From Sorghum bicolor (taxonomy: Eukaryota; Streptophyta; Magnoliopsida; Poales; Poaceae): a stretch of DNA of 64,000 bases. The first letter of the stretch is position 1; the number at the start of each line of letters is the position of its first letter. The position numbers and the translations under genes are program-made. Of this stretch, positions 1-12,585 are shown piece after piece. Under the pieces are notes generated by a model that saw only the letters and a program-made list of their open reading frames with translations, was not told where the DNA came from and ran no database searches. Where the stretch lies: positions 4,836,001-4,900,000 of the forward strand of contig NC_012872.2 in assembly GCF_000003195.3 (NCBI RefSeq), in the 5' to 3' direction.

Positions 1-868
1 TTAAACACAAGGCATTAGCAACTTGGTGTTATTAATTACCAAAACCAAACTTGGGCTTTCAATGACCTTGCCAAGGGAGTGGCTGGCAGTGCCTCGCGAC
101 TATGGAATGAGCAGATGGTGCCACACCTCTGTGTCTGTTAGGATCTAGGTGTTTGATAGAGATTGTTGAGCCGACTTCTGGTCTTGGCTCGGGACAGTGG
201 TTGGTCCCTGGGCGATGGCCAGGGCGGTCACCAGGGTGGAGACATGGCCCGGGTTCCAACTTGGTCAGGAACCCTGGCATTGTGGCCAAGCCCCCAAGCG
301 GTGGCTACTAGTTTGCTTGGGCCCATCCTCCTGGCATCACAGGACTCCCATGGGAGGTTGATCTGCAGGCTGCCAAACCATCCTTACTTCGCTAGAGGGT
401 ACGCACGAGTGTACTTGATGGATATAGCTCCCAAGCTTCTGAGCGATTTGTAGAGTCGGTAAGGGGATCATTCAATTCGCTATCTCCTTCTCAAGGATTT
501 AACATACCCCTATATTAGACTCCCATCAATAGTGTACCAGGATGACCAATTAAGTACATTATCTAGCTAATGATAGTCAATGGAAGACTATTTAGTTATG
601 TAATCGACTTAAGTGGGAGGCTATCCTAGATAGTAATATGATTATCACTTGTGTAATAAACACTAGAATGAATCATTATTAATATCATCACATATATGAA
701 TAAACATATTCTGGCATACATATAGTTTATATTAGATTCTATTTTTAAAAGCGGATGTGACATTGTGGACACGGGCTCAAGGGCTGGCACAAATATTCTC
801 TCTATATATGGGAGAAAACTACATTTAATTTTATAAGATTGCAGCACCCCAAAGGAATAGGATCTTAA
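1..868. other. Intergenic DNA, no gene recognised
   Basis: The first ~550 bases are somewhat GC-richer than what follows and may be part of an old retroelement, but no domain, LTR end or splice-consistent coding exon could be recognised. The rest is AT-rich. Confidence 0.4.
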
Positions 869-1215
869 GAGCATCTCCAACAGAATTGGTATCTAACATG
901 CAACTGCTATTTTTAGCTAAAGCTTTAGAAAAATGGCCTCAAGGGACTGACCAACACGATTGTTATCTCATTTGACATGCTATCCTGTGACCCTCGGTAG
1001 CTAAATTTGGCTAGCCAACATATCTTGCTATCTTAATTAGTCTTAGTGTATGTGAGGCTGATAGCTACTACCATGTTTGCATTTGCTCCAAACTCCATTC
1101 CTTTCTCTTGGAGATATAGTTAGTCTGTTGGAATGTGTTGAATTATATATGGAGAAAGGATTTTTACGGAGTGGATATAGCTATATGGAATTTAGAATGT
1201 GTCTTGGAGATGCTC
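869..1215. mobile_element. MITE, GAGCATCTCC-type, PIF/Harbinger-like
   Basis: The element begins GAGCATCTCCAACA and ends TTGGAGATGCTC, giving inverted termini. It is flanked on both sides by TAA (866-868 and 1216-1218), the 3-bp target duplication expected of PIF/Harbinger elements. Two relatives with the same termini occur at 44632-44899 and 53138-54369. There is no coding capacity. Confidence 0.8.
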
Positions 1216-4200
1216 TAATAAGAAAACATCGTAAAAATGAAAGCAACAAGATCTCCATGTATATATGCACAAAATGACTGAAGCAAAGTCCGGTGATCAT
1301 CTCTTACGGTAAGTCCATGATATATAGTATAACTAGTGTGAAATGGCGCATGCATGCATAAACATGCCCATTAGCTTTATGCATGAGTCATTGCTAGCTG
1401 GGTTGTTAGCTCTCCTTTTTCAGGCTAGATTATATTAGTTAATTCAAGACGCGCTACGTATGTGTGCTGGTCTGAGGTAGGAATTGGTGGAATGTGTCTT
1501 GTCTCTTGCGCACACCATGTCAAGCCTTTGGAAGCATATATTTATATTTATTAGGGCATGTGTACGTAGGTTCGTTATTACCTAACATCTCCATCATGCA
1601 CATCACATCTCATAAATCGTGACCTGAAACCATGCATTGTGCATGCATGTAGACCGATATAAGAAGCAACGTCAGTGGCCTTACTGGCCTACATCTTTTG
1701 GTCATGATCATACCATCCACTTGAATTCCGGGAAAGCTACACACGTACAGGCGGCTTGATTGATTCTTTCAGATGTCAAACCTCCATTAGTTGTTCATGT
1801 CGTCATATGACTTGCTAGCTAGGACTGTAGGACATTAACATGGTCACCTCTATATTTCACCCTTCATATAATTGTACTCGTACATACTAATGAAAAGTAG
1901 GAATCATCATACTGATGATTTGTAATCGACCTTATATGAGTACCACTATTTAATTTGCATGTGGAAATGGTGAATATATCTTATGTGAACTAATCATATA
2001 TGTAACAAGTGACTAGTCATGCATGTGATGGTTAGAAATACTTTATACTACTACTCCCCAACGATTACAAAACCTGCTGATGATCAACTTAATTGACTCA
2101 TCAGTTAACAAGTTCTGAAACACTTCAGAAGCAGGCAATGACATGGCGGCGGCCGGCCAGATGCAAGAGCCATCCATCGTCGACCACGACACCGTGTATT
2201 ACATATAAAAAAACATGCTTTGATTGGTATGCTCTTTGCTCTACCACATTTTCACGTGCCAATGTACCATGCATGTGGGAGTTAAAAAAGAAGAAGGCCT
2301 GCTGCGCTGCTGGATGCTCTGTTCCAAACAACAGGCATGCATGCGTTTGCATCCATGGCACTTTCTGCTTGGGATTTTTAATTTTAGCAGTTTCGATTAT
2401 TCGACTTAAGCATATATATACAGGATAACAGGAACAGCATCTATTGACGTTTAATTTGTATCTATATATGCCTATATATACAATTAATGAGCTCATCAGA
2501 GTTTATTATGTGTATGGTGAGAACAGTTGGTGCAATGATGACAAGCAGATCACTGCTTGTAATAACTCGTTTGGCCCAGGCATATAACTTAATAATGTTT
2601 CTGTCTCTGCCTGCTAGATAGCTTGAAGAAGATAAGCTTAATTATATGTAATTCTGCATGCAGGTTCTTAATTAGCACACACATCATGTTCCTTGGTTCG
2701 CATGATCATTTTGGATTTTTGGCACGTAGTAGTCAAAACCGCCAATATCAGTCAATGCAATGCAATATTCATGAAGCAGGCCGGTGAGGCTTGTGATCTC
2801 AATTTCCATTAGTAATTTTCTAGTAGTAATAGGTTAGTGACATTAGAGATCAAGTTGATCCGTTAGTTTACCCACTACCATGGATTATTAGATCAAGTTA
2901 ACTATCATATTCCAACACTGCAAGATCTCGTATCCGTCACATCGATCGTCAATGGAAGAAAAGTCTGCCATCATTGCAAGGAATCTGGCGAGTCTTGGCC
3001 TGGGTTATGTGCGTTGAAGCTTTTCCATGGACGACAGTTTACTCATGGTACTCACATGTACACGCAATTAAATATAGAGCTATCTGCTATCGTGGAGTAT
3101 CGCGTAAACCACGAGAACGGCGAGCATGCGGGGGATTTTAATTTTTGTTTGAAATTGAGATGTTTAGTGCTAAAAAATAAAATGCCCTCCACCCTAGAAT
3201 TGTTATATGCAGAAGCTGCGCGTCATATCATTTCATCATCAAGGGAGAAAAAACACAATTTCTCAGGTGCAATCATTATTTCCATATCACAAAGCAAACT
3301 AACTATAATAAAACGTTGTGGTACTAACTTAAATATTGAGCAATTAATCCACATACAACAAAAGGCCTTGACCCTTGAGTAACGCCAACATGAAAACACG
3401 GGGCAATTTATTTATTTAAATCCTTGGAGCCACTCTTGTAGAGCCCAAGAAAAAATATATCCACTACCGCCGAAACGATTTTTAGACTGTCAAAAACGGT
3501 TTCCATCTAGGTGTAGTTTAAAAAATTGACACTATACCATCAATTATAAAATGATGTGGATTTTCTATTGTCGGCCTTCCAACCTCCCCAAGAAATGCAT
3601 TTTTAAGTTGGGCTAAAAATTTGGACTAGATTAAAAATACAAACTTAACAACCATGCCCTCTCTAGAGATGGATACCTGGCCTAATTAAACAAAAAAAAC
3701 AGTATGATTGGACTTCAAAAAGACATTAGGAATGACATTCTTTGCATGGACAATCGTGAACAAGGTCTCTTTGTGTACTACTGATATAAAGTTTGACCAT
3801 TACCTTCTAAAATTATATAGTAACAAAAGAGAAAAATGTTTATTCATATGAAAAAACATTTACTAATTTGCAACATATAGACATGAAGACAAATTCATTA
3901 CAGTACATTCTGATGTAGTGATGAGCGATTATTGAGTTCAAACGACTAATTAACAAGATACATTCGGCTTGACTCTTGACTAACCATTTAATGGCAAAGA
4001 TATTAGTAACTTTATATTATATATACGATGAGTATGTGGGATCTGCCAATCAACCTCACTCTCTGATTATAAAATTAGGAAATCATAATCAAACAACATG
4101 CTGATGGCTCTGTCCATATGCATGGCATTGAAGCCAACCAAGCGCGCTAATTTTTTCATAAATGCAAATCTTTTGATATATTTTCTTAGCTTTGTTTATT

Positions 4201-7200
4201 TTTTAAATTAAAACTGTACGTTTGATAAGTACTTGTGCTATACTGCATTTCACATGATGATGTGCCATGTTGGAGTTAAAATAATTAAACGCATTATATT
4301 TCAAGCACACTCTACGAGGACATGCATATATGTAGTGTGTTTCAACATGGATATAATAATGAATCCATAAAAGTTTTAGTTTCATAAGGTTGACAAAATA
4401 TGTGGTTTAAGTTGACACCACAAAAATATTGGAGAAAGCGCTCTTTACTATATTTTACTTCTTGAGTCGATACTGTCTATTGTATAATTTTTTTAACCTC
4501 CCCCAACAATTTTTACCAAATTACTAATAGTGTAATTTCCACAAAAAGGAAAACGCAACTACTACGCATAATTGATCACTTGAAAATAAACCATACTAGG
4601 AAAGTTATAAGTTCTGTAGCGCATAAATGATGACTAATTGGTGGCTTGTTAGTCCAGATCATAACTCGACCCCATGTATTTCATTGACAATAGCCCAAGA
4701 AGTGGCCTTTTCGCGCCGGGGGAGGGCGGGGGGGGGGGGGGGGGGGGAGCATGCGACAAGCTCTGACATGCTGCTCAGCTGTACTTTTTCTACCAGCCAA
4801 CCGTGTTCAGTCATAACTTTTCAGACGAGAAACAATACAAGACTAACAAAGTAACACTAAAAGTTATAGTTGGACGACCAAGGAAAACCTAATGCATCAT
4901 TAAGCATATATACTAAACTTTTTTGGCGTAGTACTGGTTTATACTTCATAGTCACGTTCTCTGATGCAACGAAACCCACGGCTAGTTATGTGTCTTTTAG
5001 CCTATCCATGCTTTCCTCCAGGGACGAATATTTTCTAATCAGCTCACAGAATTCAGATAGTGCTGATCCGTTCTTACCTACTCATGCATTCATCATTAGC
5101 TTCAACTAATTAATTGTCCATTATCATCATCTTCCTCTTTACAAAAAAAATTACATTGTTATCCTATCCCCAAACTGCAACTTGCGCCCTTTTGATATAG
5201 CACGCATAATTAATCTCCCTCTAAAAAGTGTTGTGACAATAAGATCAACATGAAAGAAAAAGCTGGCGTATCTGTTGGTACATGACCAACCTTTCCTTGT
5301 GATGATTCTTAGAAGTGCTCAAATGCAATGTACATCTATCCAAGATTCCAAGTAGCTTCAGGGTGAAGCATAACTCATGCAAACCGAATAATACCTTATA
5401 ATGTGGGTATGTTTCTAGGGTCAACATATCATTTCCAACAACAACAAAAGGAATGAAAAGGGATGATTTTCTATACAATATATTTTGGAAAAACATGTAT
5501 TATATATTTATTTTAATGGAGGGTGTGAATGCATGCTCAGTTAAATGGCCCAAGGCAACCAATCAACACATAGACAACAAGTAAACAAAAAGAGAACAAC
5601 TTGAATTAAAATCCAGCTACCAGCACAACTTTGCAGCCCCAACAACAACGATACGGACTGACCACTTGCGATGATCATCGTCCTAAACTGTACGTTTTCG
5701 TGCAGGAAATGATCGTCATCAGCACTTGGTAGACACTGCAGCAGATATTTAATTTATTAGCAATAATCAAACAACCCCACCCAAGCTAAGCTTTTGTGAT
5801 GTCTGTAATATGCGCAACAGTAGCATGCAGCAGCATGAGACAAATAAAAGGACGCATATGTCAGTCATTCGCTGTCGAGCTAGTGGCCATGTTGAGCATC
5901 TAATACACTTACTAATCTCTGTCTGCCAATAATGGTTTAGTATTACTGCCGTCAGTGATCAGTGGCTAATTATATATGCATAACAACCAGATCATGCACT
6001 TCAGCCCAGGCTGCAGAATTGCAGATATTCGTATGCATACGTCACAGCTGCATAATTTGCATGCAAGTTGCATTTTGCATTATTAATAAGAAAATTTATT
6101 TGTTTTCATCATGGTTGCCAGTTATAGGGTATAGCTTCACCCTTGTACATTGGAGTAGCATATATTAGTATATATATCTAACCCATGCACCTAATGGATA
6201 AACAAAGGGCTGTGTATAACATATATAGTAGTAGTTATTATTATATATGTTAGATTAGTTGTGGATACAGACAGAGGCCGCCATAAGTTTGTCGTATATG
6301 CAATCCTACACATGCATAAATAAAACAACTTAACAATTGAGGAACAGAGGTCAAGAGAATATAGCTGGCTAGCGACGACAGATTGATTGGAATTCCTAAT
6401 ATTGGTAATTCTGGGCATATAGTGTTAATATATCCTTCTGGAATGGGACGGCTCACCTAGAATAATACAATTTGCAACTCCGTCTTGTGCCTCCATCTCT
6501 TACCCAAGATTCGAAGCAGTATCACTCAACAATATTTACCTTTGTTGATCATGCATTGCATATATAATCCCCCACTTGTGCTAGATCTACTCATATAGAT
6601 TTTTGTATTCTGTTAAATACTAAGTACTACATCTGATCCAAACGTAGATCCTTTAGGATCTTGACACAATATCCATGACACCTTGACTTGCAATTTTTTT
6701 TAAAAAAAAAACCATTTTCATTAGTGAAAATGCATATGGTAACTTGTGCGTGCCTTTGATCAATTGGATCCATTGCAGAACCAAATTAAATCACTAACAT
6801 TGAAAGATGGTATTCACATGTGTACTAAGTATACTTTCATGGCTCATGTTGGTACTTAGCACGTGTGACTTCTCGTACCTCATCAAGTTGATCAAGGGTG
6901 TCTTATCTTGCTTCCTCTGATCCCCCCCCCCCCTTCATAAGGATTAACTCGTGGAGACCTGTAGTCGAGGCTAGTCGACAGAACATGTCGGCACCATAGA
7001 CTAGAAAGAACAGGGGTAAAGTCAGTTGATCGATTAGGGATCTTTTGGATCTGCGAACTGATCGTAGATTAGTTGGTTGGGCTCATATTTTCCTGATTTT
7101 ATTCTAGAATTTAATTGCACTATGTTGAGTGTTACATCTGTAACTGGGTCTCGCAAAAAAAGGACATTCTGGATCTCTAGATAACCAAAGGCAACTCGGC

Positions 7201-7274
7201 CACACATTGGCCTATAAACTTCTCCAGTCGACCGAAGATGTGTGGTTTGAGGCCTGCTTATAGTATATATGCAA
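1216..7274. other. Long AT-rich intergenic stretch, no gene seen
   Basis: Only short unsupported reading frames occur here, none with a recognisable domain or paired splice signals. Notable simple sequence is an uninterrupted run of 20 G at 4728-4747 and a run of 12 C at 6922-6933, both likely to vary in length between individuals and to cause sequencing error. The stretch from about 6.9 kb onward may belong to the gypsy remnant that follows. Confidence 0.5.
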
Positions 7275-7665
7275 CCATATTGGCCCTTTCAACCTGGGCG
7301 CTCGATTGTGGGTGTGCCACAACGGTCCAGTAAACTCGGATTTGATTATCATCATCACAAAAATAGAGGAATTCCCTCCCTATGAACTGAGTGTCATTGT
7401 TTGTGATAATGCATTTAGGCACGCCGAATCTATGTATGAATTCAGTGAAGAACTCAACGACATTGCTGATGTTATCGTGGTTATTGGCTTTTCTTCATTC
7501 CATTTTGTGAACTTGTCGATCGATTGCAATGACGAGGTGGGTGTCTAGGTGCACTGCAGTTGGCCAGTTTGGGTGTAGCATGATGCCCATAGGATCCGGT
7601 GTGGATGTCAAGTAGCAAGGCCTTGCCTTCCTCCTGTTGGGATGCACCGTTGAAAACCCACCAAC
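7275..7665 (-). pseudogene. Decayed Ty3/gypsy integrase fragment
   Basis: The minus strand reads, across at least one frameshift (near 7460), a typical gypsy integrase core. It starts with FTKWNEEKPITTITSA, continues with EFIHRFGVPKCIITNND and TQFIGREF, and ends with AHPQSS and QVERAN. Upstream (7560-7660) a piece resembling the HHCC zinc-binding leader (HTGSYGHHA) is readable. The second catalytic Asp of the DDE triad is replaced: the expected T-D-N-G is T-N-N-D. With no intact frame, no flanking LTR identified and a lost catalytic residue, this is a dead fragment. Confidence 0.8.
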
Positions 7666-8004
7666 GTGCTTTATTTGGTACCGATGTCTATATCTATGAC
7701 AATCTTGGATGAATATTCACTACCTGAAACCGGCTGTTTTGTCGAGTGCATTCTATGAGACACTCGGCAAACAGCTACTTTGCCAACTGCCAAACACAAA
7801 AGACTCGGTGAACGTGAAGCACTTGGTAAAATGGTTATTTGCTGAGTGCCTGAAATTCAACATTCGACAAATAGCTAGTCTACCGAGTGCTACACAAAAC
7901 ACTCGGCAAACAAGAAACACCTAATTTTTTTCTTTTGCTACTCCAATTTCTCTTTTTGAACCTCGATTAAAACTTGTAACTAGTTTTTCTCCATCATAGA
8001 TCCA

Positions 8005-8227
8005 AAAAGTTTTTGGATTTTGAAAGTGTAGCACTTTTGTTTTTATTTGACAAATATTGTCCAATCATGGAGTAACTAGGCTTAAAAGATTCGTCTCGCG
8101 TTTTACAGGCACTGTGCAATTAGTTTTTGTTTTTATCTATATTTAATGCTTCATGCATGTGCCGCAAGATTCAATGTGACGGAGAATTTTGAAAAGTTTT
8201 TGGTTTTGGCGTGAACTAAACAAGGCC
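8005..8227. mobile_element. GGCCTTGTTTAGTT-family MITE nested in the CACTA element
   Basis: The right end GAACTAAACAAGGCC followed by TAA is intact; the left terminus is eroded. Internal blocks typical of the family are present, including GTAGCAC, TTGTCCAATCATGG and GATTCGTCTCG. Confidence 0.7.
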
Positions 8228-8689
8228 TAACTCCAAATTTGATGATTTTTTCTAAAATTTTCTAAAATCTTACTCTATCAATTTACTTTTTTTCTAAAAT
8301 CTTGAGTTATCTTTTCTTGTGACTTTCAAAATTATGCATTTCAAAAAATGACAACTTGAAAGCATATTTTAAAGCAGTAAATTAATTTAATAAAAAAATT
8401 TCAATTACAAAGTTATATAACTTCTTAAGATCTATAACTTTTATTTTAATTATTTCTTCATTTGACAAAGCGATAGTAATGTTGTTCATAAATCTACATC
8501 TCTTTCATATAGTTTCATGAAACTAGAAGAGAGATATATAAGATTTAAGAACACTATTACTACAACTATGTCAAATGAACAAATGACTAAAATAAAAGTT
8601 ATAGATCTTGAGAAATTATGCAATTTTGTAGTTGAGCACCTTTTAATTTGAATTAATTTTGCCAACAAAAAGTAAGTTTGAATTTCTCA

Positions 8690-9100
8690 TATTTGAAATT
8701 TGAATTTTCCAAATGACCTCGGATGGAGAAATAGCCAAAATGAGAATTGTAGAGCATAATAAGTTATGAAACTTTGTAGTTGACAACTTTTTTATTTGAA
8801 ATCATCTATGTCAAAGAAAACTAAGTTTGAATTTACATTTGAAATTTGATTTTTTTAAGTACCTCGGATGGGGAAAGAGCCAAAATAAAAGTTGTAGATC
8901 TCAAAAAGTTATAGAACTTTCTAGTTGACAACTTTTTATTTTGAAATTATCTTGTGAACAAAAACTATATTTGAATTTTAAATTTGAAATTCAAATTTTT
9001 GTAAACGACATCAGATGGAGAAACTACGAAAATTCAAGTTGTAGATTTTAAAAAGTTACAAAATTTATAGTTGATAAGTTTTTTATTTGAATTCAATTAG
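8690..9100. repeat. Diverged ~146-bp tandem repeats inside the CACTA element
   Basis: Three units can be phased on the motif CCTCGGATGG at 8717 and 8862 and its variant CATCAGATGG at 9009, a spacing of 145 and 147 bases. Each is followed by a stretch reading roughly AAAAGTTGTAGAT and then TTTGAAATT-rich sequence. Confidence 0.65.
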
Positions 9101-9599
9101 GGCTTTAAACAAGCAGTTTACACTCAGTTTAGTACTAGGTAAATGCCCGTGCGTTGCTAAGGGAATCTTAAAGTTTTCAATATAATTTCACACAATAAAG
9201 ATAAGAAAAAATAGCAGGTTACGAGATCAAAATTTCAACCAGTAAGAGTATCAAAAAATAGTGATTGAAATAAAGACAAATAAATTTTAACTTGGCTTAG
9301 CAACATAATGTTTCGAGCCCCATTCAAATAAATAAGCGTCAAATTTAGTAACAATGTCAAACTAAGTGCATAAAGATAAGTCCTCCACAACTATCTCTTT
9401 CATTGTCTTTATGCCGCGATGCAGCTAAGATATTCTCGTACGAATAGAGGAATCATGCAACATCGTCATTTTCCATCATACGCCAATAGGTCGATCATAA
9501 ATTTCTTCACTAGTCTTTAGCCATCCTGAGTACAAGACAAATTTATATTTTCCTTCTTTGTTATTTTACTCTAATTAAATATTTAATAATTTTATTCTA

Positions 9600-10020
9600 T
9601 ATATATTTGATGTTAAAGTAGTATATATTTAGTGTTCTATGTTGTGTTCTGTCATGTTCACATAGAATACATGTGATATTTTATGATGTTTCTAATGGTG
9701 TTCACTTAGTATACATGTGATGTTCTACAAAGTATTTAGTGATTTTCACGTATTATATATGTAGATGTTCTATAATATATTTAGTGGTGTCCTATGATAC
9801 ATTTAGTGATGTTTACTTAGCATACATGTGATGTTCAATGTTCTACTTAGTGATATATTTAGCGATATTTTATGATGTTTTTTGTGATGTTCACTCAATA
9901 TACATGTGATGTTCTATGACGTATTTAGTGATATTCACATATTATATATGTGATATTCTATAATATATTTAATGATGTTCTATGATGTATTTAGTGATGC
10001 TAATGTGCTATAAATATATT
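9600..10020. repeat. Minisatellite-like array (TGATGTTC / ATTTAGTGAT units)
   Basis: Repeated TGATGTTCTATGATGTATTT, TTTAGTGATGTTCAC and ATACATGTGATGTTC blocks recur irregularly across about 400 bases. Units are imperfect and no unique spacer sequences separate them, so this is not CRISPR-like. Confidence 0.6.
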
Positions 10021-11548
10021 TACGATATTTGAAAAGTAACCCTTTGATATTCTTTAATTTTTTTCTCCATCATGTGTTTTATTTTTTTCCTTATGTTTTT
10101 TTCTCTAGATTTTATTATTATTTTTATCTATGTTATGCATTTATTTATTTTTATGTATATTGTAATATCAGTTTTATAAACCTAAAACCAAAATATTATT
10201 CTTTTAAATTGATAACATTTTTTACAAAGACGGAACATTGTCTATTGAACCTAGAATATTGTCTGTACTTAATAAAAGAAAATATTTTATCTTTATAAGA
10301 TAAATATTCATTGATAAAATTTTATCTAAATATATCCATGTGTGATCTTGTTTCGAAGGATTTATTATAAGAAATTTAATGGTGCAATCGGAATTTAATT
10401 TAGATCTCCAGTTTAGGAGTTATGACCTTATTTAATTCGATAAAAATGTTTTTGCATGCGTGGGTGAGTGGGGCATGCGTTGATGGGATAGCGTGTTATT
10501 CATGCGCTGTGACATTTTCTGCTCCTTGCCTACGGTGCAGAGATAGGATGAGCGAAGTAAAAAAGACCACCAAAAAGTATGGGAGTCGCAGCTTCACCAC
10601 GGTTGTGGTAGACGGGTCTTCTTCGCAATTTTTAGTAGTAGAGATAATATGTGGGGAACCAAAACGGAATCTAGACATAAGTGATAGTGTGATGCAGTTG
10701 TAGAGGAGGATATGCACGAGAGGGAGGTCGCCGTTTCGAATCTAGCTGGCGGTGAAGTGTGCGAAGTTTGTGTGAAAAATGTTGAGACTTGCGACTTCGA
10801 CGGAAAGGGCGCGGCGCTGGCTGGTGGGGGTGCCGAGTAAAAAAAATTGCTATTTTTCAGTTTTTTCCGTTTTGAATTTCGTCGAGTCTTTTTTTTTCTA
10901 AGGTTTGACTAGTGTCCGATAAAAAGTACTCGGCAAAGACCTGTTTGACATCTAAATTTAAGCTGAGTGAGCTTTGCATTGTCGAGAGTGGCACTCGGTA
11001 AACCTTTTGCTGAGTGTTTTTTGGGCTAGACACTCAGCAAACTAGCTGTGTCCAGTAGTGATTATAGAGTACAAATATGGGGAGTCAAATTAAATAGAAG
11101 CAATTGTAACCTTAATAATTCAGATCGATATATCCATGAATTTCTAATTATATTTATAACGTGCAGGAGTACAGTATCACAAGTAGCACGCATGCTTGCT
11201 GTAAATTCGTCCACCCACTACAAGTCTACAACACCTAATAAGCTCCAGTCCATCTACTGATATACATAGACGATATGAGTACACAAAGTGACATATTCAT
11301 ACATACAAAAAGCACATGCCCACACTGTAACAATGGATGGTGACCTCCACCAAAAGTAATTTAAGTACATTAAATTTTTCTCATTAGATTAGTAGTATAA
11401 GACTGAATCATGAATAGCACAACCAATTGGATCCATGGTTTGGTATCTGCTGTACACTTGCACTTGGTCGCATGCATCCTACTAGCTACCTCCTCCAGGC
11501 AGGGAGAATGTACAGAGAAGCATATGCCTCCTGTCTGTACATATATGT

Positions 11549-11567
11549 TTATATATATATATATATA
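11549..11567 (+). promoter_or_regulatory. Candidate TATA region of the MYB gene
   Basis: An alternating TA tract lies about 110 bases upstream of the MYB start codon, a reasonable TATA-to-ATG distance for a short 5' leader. The transcription start itself cannot be seen, and the tract could be a simple repeat. Confidence 0.4.
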
Positions 11568-11675
11568 CTGCAGGCCGAGGCAGTGTACTGCAGTCACACA
11601 CACACACGACTAGCAGGCAGCACGCAGCACCAATCTCTGTGCTTGCCTACAGCAGCAGTAACAGACAGAGTAGCA

Positions 11676-12585
11676 ATGGTGCGGAAGCCCATCCACGCTG
11701 ACGCCGGCGCTAATGGCACGGAGGCGAACAAGGAGAGGAAGGGCTTGTGGTCGCCGGAGGAGGACGAGCGGCTCTTCACCCAGATCACCTACCACGGTGT
11801 CTCCACCTGGAGCTCCGTCGCGCAGCTAGCAGGCAAGATTCAATTCTTGCAAACCGATTGGGGGATCAGATTTTATTTCAGATATTGGACATTACAGTAT
11901 AGTTAATCTGTTCTTGAATTCTGAATGTGCAGGGCTGCGGAGGAGCGGCAAGAGCTGCAGGCTGCGGTGGATGAACTACCTGCGCCCGGACCTCAAGAAG
12001 GAGCCCATCTCCAAGCGCGAGGAGGAGACCATCATCTCCTTGCAGCAGTCGCTTGGCAACCGGTGGTCGACGATCGCGGCGAGGATGCCGGGCAGGACGG
12101 ACAACGAGATCAAGAACTACTGGAACTCACGCATCAGGAAGCGCCTCAACGCCGCCAGGGACAGCACCGCCAAGCCAGCTCCGGCGCCGGCCGTGGGAGG
12201 GGAGGAGGGTTCGGCCAATGCTGCGCCGCCACCTGCGGATCAGCACGTGCCTATCCCGGCGCGGTTTCCTGTGTTCGGGTGCCAGCTGCTCGACCTCGAC
12301 GGAGCCGGCGGCGGCATGTCATCTGCCGGCAGCGGCAGTGGCGAGAGTCCCCAGTCGTCGACTACTACTAGCACGCAGCAGAACACCGGAGACGAGAGCG
12401 AGGCCAGCGTCGGCGGCAACAGTAGCGGCGGCGGCGGCGGTGACGACATCAACATGATCCATTTCCTCTCGTTCGATGATCTGGATTATTATCCCGGGGA
12501 TTTGCTCATGGATGTGCCGGGCGCCATGGACGCATGGGAGAGCGAACTCTACTCTGCGAATTCGATGATGAGCTCTCTCTGTTGA
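11676..12585 (+). CDS. R2R3-MYB transcription factor, two exons
   Basis: Exons 11676-11832 and 11933-12585 give 269 residues. The DNA-binding region spans residues ~21-118. R2 has Trp at 25, 45 and 65 with 19-residue spacing. R3 has Ile78 in place of the first Trp (normal for plant R2R3 proteins), then Trp97 and Trp116, with [11 protein letters not shown]. The 3' half is Ala/Gly/Ser-rich and ends in an acidic patch (DDLDYY onward), a plausible activation domain. The protein should act in the nucleus binding MYB-type DNA elements. The R3 motif ISKREEETI recalls the LAF1/MYB18-MYB19-MYB45 group, but that placement is tentative. The intron sits at the usual plant MYB position (phase 1, inside the R2 GL motif), yet its donor is GC, not GT. 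The second intron often found in R3 is absent. The start codon was chosen because it precedes a compact N-terminus after a likely leader. Confidence 0.9.

Larger units (their letters stand above)
7718..11060. mobile_element. Non-autonomous CACTA (En/Spm-type) transposon, complete
   Basis: It starts CACTACCTGAAACCGGCTG and ends CAGCTGTG-like sequence closing in CAGTAGTG, so both ends carry CACTA-type termini. It is flanked by a 3-bp direct repeat ATT (7715-7717 and 11061-11063), the target duplication of this superfamily. Both subterminal regions (7718-7920 and 10900-11050) contain many copies of an ACTCGGCAAA-like motif in both orientations, the usual transposase-binding subterminal repeats. 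No transposase frame is present, so movement would need an autonomous partner. The interior holds an older MITE, a ~146-bp tandem repeat and a minisatellite-like block. Confidence 0.88.

Noticed and set aside
9600..10020. Possible CRISPR-like repeat array
   Set aside because: Units are imperfect and contiguous without unique spacers, and the context is a plant transposon.
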